Origin: Cinnamomum chago
Taxonomy: Eukaryota; Streptophyta; Magnoliopsida; Laurales; Lauraceae
Assembly (NCBI GenBank): GCA_038049695.1
Contig: CP142451.1
Location: 123,787,501 to 123,851,500, forward strand
Length of the DNA: 64,000 nucleotides
Direction: 5' to 3'
Made by a program: the position numbers and the translations under genes. The stretch's first letter is position 1, and each line of letters starts with the position of its first letter. The notes under the pieces are model-generated. The model was not told the DNA's origin. It worked only from the letters and a program-made list of their open reading frames with translations, and did no database searches. Shown here piece after piece: positions 57,937 through 64,000 of this stretch.

Positions 57937-60900
57937 TGTAATGCCCCAATTCCGAATATCGATAAAGTCGTTCGAATACCCGAAGTTGGCACGCTACTTC
58001 CCGGAAAATCCGAGAACTTCAAAGATCGTAGGCCAGCAGTGAGGTCAAATTTTAAACTTTTGAACAATATAAACTCAATGGTTAACTTGCGGAAGCATAA
58101 TAAACAAAGCGAAAGTAATTTGGTATCGATATATATGTAAAGTGTGAGCAGAACTACAGTCTAGTTTAAAAGTATCAGTTGTTAATCAAAAGTTAATACA
58201 TTTTTGTTAACTACCCGGCTCACCTACAAAATTCTCTCAAAATCCAAAATAAGTAAGTGCCCTCAAAACCCGGGTAACTGCTCTCCACCCTCCGGCTCGA
58301 CATTCGGGTCGGCCGGGCCCCATCCGAACTCTCCAACGACATGCGCCTCTACTAGCGCAAGCGTATCCTCTGCGATCTTTGGGTCAAGACCTAAGCACCA
58401 AAGATGGGTCAGATCTAAAAGATCTGGCAAGTCATAATATACCAATAACATATGACATATATATCAAATGAATAGAGACAAGTAAATAAATTAAAGAATA
58501 ACAAGGTAAATGAACTAGGCAGTTGAGCAATATAAGCATAAGGAATCAGGATAAATGTACAACATCTAATCTACTACGAAATGGCACATTCACACGAGCT
58601 GGAATACCGCAGGATATTATGCCGTGGCCCTCCCATATTGAACACAGTTGCGACGGGGAAATCTCACCAGTGCTGGGAATTACTAATCCCGCAAATCACT
58701 CATCATCTCATCATACTCATCACTTGAAGATCGGACACGGTATCACACCGTCCGTCTTAACCACTCAGCTCATCATGATAGCTCCTCAACACTCATAATA
58801 GCTCCTACCGGGGATGATCAGTCCACAGGCCGAGCTTAAATCAACCAAGTGAATGTCTATGCCGACTCAAGAATACTTTAAGGGTCTGTGTCTACCTAGG
58901 CTTTGCCTTGCATGAGCAATGTCCTAACCAAGCCTTTAAGAGGTTTATACATCAAATCAGTTTATGGATTATATTCCAAGTCCAAGCCCACTCGTTGGAT
59001 CCATACCAAGGCCCATCAACACATGGCCTGGTCTAAAACAGTCCAAACGAGGCAACATGTCCATTTATACTGATAAACAGTTCCTTCTAATCCATCAAGA
59101 CTTAAAATCCAAATATAAGCTACCTCTTCAAACTAAAAGTACACATCTCCATACTTGGGCCCAATAAGGGTCCGCCTAGCCATAGACACAGGTCAGTGAT
59201 CTCCAAATCATACCAACAGGTCACCTCTAAGATATCCTAGGTTTAGGTCCTCCAATTATATTTAATTTAACAGTTAACAGCTACACTAAAGATCTAAGAA
59301 TGACAGCAATAACAAGGTGAAGTGTGAACTTCAACATGAGAATCAATAGGGAAATACAACGGTCCAATCCTAGGTAATGGACCACCTTTAGGTTCAGGTC
59401 TATCTTCGGTAATTTGATCTCTAAATGAAGTCACTGATGCCATATGATACTGTGTTTGGTGCTCCTGAGGTTACGGGCATCATTGACAACTCTTAGGGGT
59501 CAAATCATCTTAGATTAACAACAAAGACCCCAATCAGTGGTCCCCGCGAGTCAAGGTTGAGCCACACCGTTGACTCGGGCTTAGAACATTGATAAATGTC
59601 CATTTGGATGGTCAATGGGCCCCACATATGATCACAACTCCTAAATGTTGAAAACTGGAAAATCAGGGTTTCCGAGTGTGCTGGGTCGACCTGGCACACT
59701 GGGGGTTGACCCCCCAGGTGGACCTGATGTGTAGTGTGCTCGGTTGACCTCCTGGCCTGGTGGGTCAATCGAGTGCACTGGAAATCTAGATTAGGCCTCC
59801 TGGAAGACTTATTTCGTTTCTAAGGGTTCCCAGCGTGTCCGGTTAACCTCCTGGCCTGGGTGATTGACCACATACACCAAAAACCCTAAAAAGAGTGATG
59901 TTCCATCTTTCAGACATTGTCTACTGCATATCCTAGGTACTAGGTCGGCCTAAACATAGAGTGTCTGAGTTTCAGGTGAAAAACCAACTTTCAGTCATCT
60001 CCTGCAGAATCAGTGTTTACCGGGTCGACCTGGGCAGGGCCAGGTCGACCTAGCTAACTGAAATGGATCTCTACAGGAAAAATTAACTGAGAGCAGGTTT
60101 TTCCCAAAATTCAGTGTTCCCGGTCGACCTGGGCAGGGCCAGGTCGACCTGGTACACTAAAAATCATCCCTGCAGAATTTTCCCAATTGGGGCCTAAATT
60201 TCCCAAAATGTAGTGTGCCCGGTCGACCTAGGTAGGGCCAGGTCGACCTGGCACACTGAAAACATCACTCTGTAGAGCATTAAACTGGAACATGCATTTT
60301 TAAAAATCCTAGTGTCCCTGATCGACCTAGGCAGGGCCAGGTCGACCTGGCACACTTGAAATCAGGGCCTGCAGAATTTTTAGCTGGGACTTCATTTTTC
60401 CAAAAACATAGTGTTCCCTGTCGACCTGCCTGCACAGGGGGTGTACCTCCTAGGTCGACCTGGTGCACGGGAACTGGGGAAAATCCAGTTTCAGGGCTTT
60501 TCCATTTTTAATCCATTTCTCCTCCAAATCACCTCCATTCACACCCAAACTTCATCCAATTAATGAGAATCACAAAAGACTACAATGCATCACAAATCAA
60601 CCCATTTTGGCCCATTGATCTTCCAAATGGGGGTGAAACCCCATCCATCAATGTCCAACCATCCATCTATCACACTAAGCTCCAGGTAGTTCTAATCATA
60701 TGAAATTTACTGAGCTATAAATTAAATGAATAAAGTAAAACAGAACATACACCCTAAGTTAAAGGTATAATGCACTTGCTTTTGCTTGGAAGAGAAGGTT
60801 TTGTAGAGAGAGGTAGAGAAATAGAGAACCAAATCCAAGCTAATCCAAGAAGAAGATGAAGATGAAGATGACCCAGCTCCTAGAGTAATTCCTCCAGCAT

Positions 60901-61394
60901 AACAGCAGCTTAAGAAGAGAAATGAGAGAGGAAGAAGAGAGGAAGAAAGAAGGGAGGAATAGTAGTAGGGTTTGCCTTGGGAATTGTGCTGATTTATAGA
61001 TTTGAGGGAAGTGGCTAATGATAGGAATAACCTTTGGGGTTGCATAGGATTAGGGTTAGGGCTAGGGGCATTAGAGTCTTTAGGTTTGAAGGTTCTAGAG
61101 GATGCTTTTGCCAAAACCCCCCTATAGTTCACTCAAAACCCTAGTAAGGGTCTCCCTACACTAATAAACCCTAGAATTACCCAAAACACCCTACTAACCC
61201 AATTACTAACTTAACTAAGCTAGTCTAACTATAACTTAGGGAAAATCTATCTAATTACCCTGATTAACCCCTAATTAGCACAATTAGCTAGTAATTAGCA
61301 ATAATTAATAATAATTAGCCAATAATTAGCAATAATTAGTATTAATTAGCATTCAAAACACAATTAGAAGGCCCACAAGGGGTGGGGCCTCACA
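57937..61394 (-). repeat. 3' LTR of the Del/Tekay-like gypsy element, about 3.46 kb
   Basis: Plus-strand text starts TGTAATGCCCC and ends GGGGCCTCACA. The same LTR, truncated, lies at 5830-9250. Small frames inside (for example 58204-58437 and 60722-61132) are not genes. Confidence 0.8.
59670..60480 (+). repeat. Tandem array of about 115-bp units within the gypsy LTR
   Basis: Six to seven units each carry GGTCGACCTGG...AGGGCCAGGTCGACCTGG and GCACACTGAAA-like sequence. The partner LTR has only one or two (7570-7705), so the array grew in this copy or shrank in the other. Confidence 0.85.
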
Positions 61395-61406
61395 TCATAC
61401 CCTCCT

Positions 61407-62465
61407 CTAAAACATTTGGTCCCCAGATGTAAAAACAAAGTTAGAACGTACCTGAGGTAGAAGATGTGGGTAGTCCTTCTCCACTTGGTCGCGTAGCTCC
61501 CACGTAGCCTCTTCCGGAGTGTGATGCTCCCACTGAACCTTCACCCAATGAATGGTTCGGGTCCGGAGCACCTGCTCCTTGGTGTCAATGATCGCAACTG
61601 GCCTGGCGACGTACGAAGCGTCTAGCTGGATGTTGAGTGGATGGTAATGAAGAATGTGTGTAGGGTCCTCCACGTACTTCTTCAACATAGAGACGTGGAA
61701 CACATCGTGCACTCCTGAAAGCTCTAGGGGTAGCTGAAGCTTGTAAGCAACATCTCCAACTCTCGATCTGATCTCGAACGGTCCGACATATCTCCGTGTT
61801 AGCTTACCCTTCTCGCCAAACCTAAGGGTACCTCTGGCTGGGGAAACCTTCAAGAAAACTCTATCTCCCTTCTGAAACTCGAGAGGTCTGCGCCGATTAT
61901 CTACATAGCTCTTTTGCCGGGTGCGGCTGACCTTCAGGTTCTCAACTATCTACAGAACCTTGTCGCTGGTGTCGCTGACTATGGAGGGTCCATGGAAACT
62001 CTTAACACCAACTTCTTCCCAACAGACTGGGGTCTTGCATCTCCTCCCGTACAGAGCCTCGAACGGTGCCATCTTGATGCTCGCATGGTAGCTGTTGTTG
62101 TAGGCAAACTCGCAAAGCGGCAAGGAATCCTCCTAATTCTCCTTGAAGTCCAGGACACAGGCTCTCAACATGTCCTCTAGTGTTTGGTTGGTACGCTCGG
62201 TCTGCCCGTCTGTCTGAGGATGATAAGCTGTGCTGAAACTCAACTTAGTGCCCAAGGCCTGCTGTAGACTCTCCCAGAAATGAGAAGTAAAACGCGGGTC
62301 TCTGTCCGAAACAATCGAAGCTGGAACTCCGTGCAATGAGACGATCTTGTCCACATACAACTTAGCAAGGACGTCGAGTCCTGCCTTCATCAAAACTGGC
62401 AAAAAGTGGGGTGACTTAGTCAGCCGATCCACAATCACCCAAATGCCATCGTGCCGTCTCCTGGT
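61407..62465 (-). pseudogene. gypsy pol fragment: integrase and chromodomain-like tail (Del/Tekay-like)
   Basis: Integrase core and C-terminal region are as described for the element. The tail reads VFHVSMLKKYVEDPTHIL followed by a chromodomain-like WVKVQWEHHTPEEATWEL, which in this lineage directs insertion to heterochromatin. The fragment is broken. Confidence 0.85.
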
Positions 62466-64000
62466 AGCTGGGAATTGGGTCCCGTTGTCCGAGACCAAAG
62501 CTCTTGGAATACCGAACCTCGTGATGATATTCTTCCACATGAAATTCTTGGAATCTTGTTCTGTGATGGAAGACAACGGTTCCACCTTGATCCATTTGGT
62601 GAAATAGTTGGTGGCTACAATCAACCACCTCCTATTCCTTAGAGCTCAGTGAAGTGGTCCCACAATCTCCAGTCCCCATTGGGCGAATGGCCAAGGGCTG
62701 GAGAATGGACTTAGATCTTGTGCTGGCTGATGAGGGAATGAGAGAATTTTTGACACTTCTCATATTTCTAACGTATACCTGCGCGTCCTTTTGCATATAT
62801 GGCCACCAGTAGCCTTGACTGATAGCTTGGTATGCCAGTGATCTACCTCCAATATGGCTTCCGCAGATCCCTTCGTGTATTTCATAGAGGAAGTCCTTGA
62901 CCCTGCTTGGATGAACACACTGGAGGTATGGGCCTCTGAATGACTTTCTGTATAGCCTGCCTTCGGGAGATAACCAGAACCGGGCTGCTTTGAGTCTGAT
63001 TCGGTGAGCCTCACTTCTGTCCTCGGGAAGCTAGTCGTCCTTCAAGTAAGATATGATCGGGTCCATCCAGCTCGGGCCGAGATTGAGGCATAGGACTTCC
63101 CGAGGTGGATGGAGCTCTATACCGGGCATCGCCAACGATCCTACTTCAATGTTTCTTCTCCTTCCTGCTTCGACAGCAGAGGCTAAGTTAGCAAGGGCGT
63201 CGGCGTGAGAATTTCACTCTCTCCCTATCTGCCTGATCTCGGTTGTCTGGAACTGAAAGAGCATCTTTTTTGCAAGGGCTAGATAGGTGGTCATCCTGTC
63301 GTCGCGAGCTTGGTAGTCTCCAGTTAGCTGGTTCGCCACCAGCTGTGAATCACTGAAGACCACTAGTTGTTGAGCTCCGAGGATCTTGGCGCTGTTTAGT
63401 CATGCTAGTAGGGCTTCATACTCAACTTCATAGTTTGACGCCTTAAAATCCAGGGTCAGAGCCTGCTCGATGACCAGTCCTTCTGGTGACTGGAAGACAA
63501 CTCCGGTGCTAGCTCTTCTTGAAGTTGAGGATCCGTCAACAAAGACTCTCCAGGCCGAGGCAAGGCATTGATTCTGAGATGAGCCATCAGTCTCCGTGAC
63601 TGCTTCCTCATGCCCTATGCCCCCCAGTTCAGTGCTGAGCTGGGTTAGCGCCGAACTCGAAGAGAACTCCACAATGAAATCTGCTAATACTTGGGCCTTG
63701 ATCACTGTCCTGGGCTGATACTGAATATCATATTGTCTCAGTTCGACGGCCCACCTGGAGATTCTTCCTGAAAAGTCAGCATTTTTGAAAACAGATTTAA
63801 GTGGGTGTTCCGTAAAAACCACTATAGTGTGAGTTTGAAAATAGTGGGAGAGCTTGCGCGAGGCTTCTCTAAAGGTAAATATCTGGTCTCGGCATTAAAG
63901 AGGGTTTTGCTCGTATAATAAATTGGATTTTGCATCTTGTCTTCCTCTCTGACGAGGACCGAGCTCACTGCATGATCTGAGACCGCTAAATACAAGTACA
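62466..64000 (-). mobile_element. Ty3/gypsy pol fragment of the Tat/Athila-type lineage
   Basis: In minus-strand order: RNase H end (about 64.0-63.7 kb, SGRISRWAVELRQYDIQY, LADFIVEF), a second archaeal-type RNase H (about 63.6-63.3 kb, WRVFVDGSSTSRRASTGVVF, NYEVEYEALLA), a linker with zinc-binding-like remnants, and the start of an integrase core ([27 protein letters not shown]). A second RNase H is the mark of the Tat group. The element runs off the window and is broken at several points. Confidence 0.85.

Larger units (their letters stand above)
57937..62465 (-). mobile_element. Ty3/gypsy element, Del/Tekay-like, 3' part only
   Basis: Contains the 3' LTR (57937-61394), a purine tract complement (about 61398-61410) and the end of pol (61407 to about 62465). 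Pol has the integrase core ([23 protein letters not shown]), the C-terminal GPF-type segment (YVGPFEI) and a chromodomain-like tail (VKVQWEHHTPEEATWE), which marks a chromovirus of the Del/Tekay kind. The 5' half is absent. At about 62465 it meets pol of another gypsy lineage. It is broken (truncated, with a few further breaks). Confidence 0.85.

Noticed and set aside
60722-61132. 136-codon minus-strand frame with a Ser-rich run
   Set aside because: Inside the gypsy LTR; the Ser run is a microsatellite (GAT/GAA repeats).

Overview
This window is nuclear DNA of a flowering plant, and almost all of it is repeats. The evidence is plant-only or plant-typical material: a Cassandra element (5S-derived terminal repeat), a CACTA element with a spliced Ptta/En/Spm-type gene, Ty1/copia and Ty3/gypsy elements primed by initiator tRNA-Met, tRNA-derived SINEs, and TATA-rich, intron-style AT-rich sequence. 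The species cannot be told from the sequence. No intact, expressed-looking host gene with introns was found.

The one host-like gene family is an unrecognised small membrane protein, present as six minus-strand copies (G1 to G6) at the left edge, 18.8-19.4, 22.7-23.1, 25.5-25.8, 26.5-27.0 and 53.5-54.1 kb. Two copies (26.5 and 53.5 kb) are each one change away from a full reading frame of about 170-185 residues. The others are clearly broken. Flanking sequence is shared between copies, so the copies arose by segmental duplication, later split apart by insertions.

Layout. 0-5.4 kb: 5' end of G1, a 71-bp-arm hairpin, a TRIM element, an RNase H-like scrap. 5.4-9.3 kb: a Cassandra end joined to a long gypsy LTR. 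9.7-12 kb: a second hairpin and a duplicated block with a hAT-like element. 12.8-14.1 kb: a probable Helitron. 16.7 kb: a SINE with target duplications. 18.8-27.2 kb: G2 to G5 with a second TRIM between. 28.6-30.5 kb: small hAT-like elements and a tandem duplication. 31.75-38.45 kb: a very young copia element with identical LTRs. 39.08-49.60 kb: a 10.5 kb CACTA element with perfect CTA target duplications, a broken spliced gene and a 16-unit internal array. 50-53 kb: G-rich tract and a small MITE. 53.4-57.9 kb: G6 and its duplicated flank, carrying two hAT-like elements. 57.9-64 kb: a Del/Tekay-like gypsy LTR and pol end abutting a Tat-like gypsy pol that runs off the window.

The best candidates for something undescribed are the G1-G6 protein family, the exon-like tandem array inside the CACTA element, the tiny U2 snRNA insertion, and the Cassandra/gypsy composite. 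All similarity statements come from reading the sequence by eye; no search or alignment program was run.
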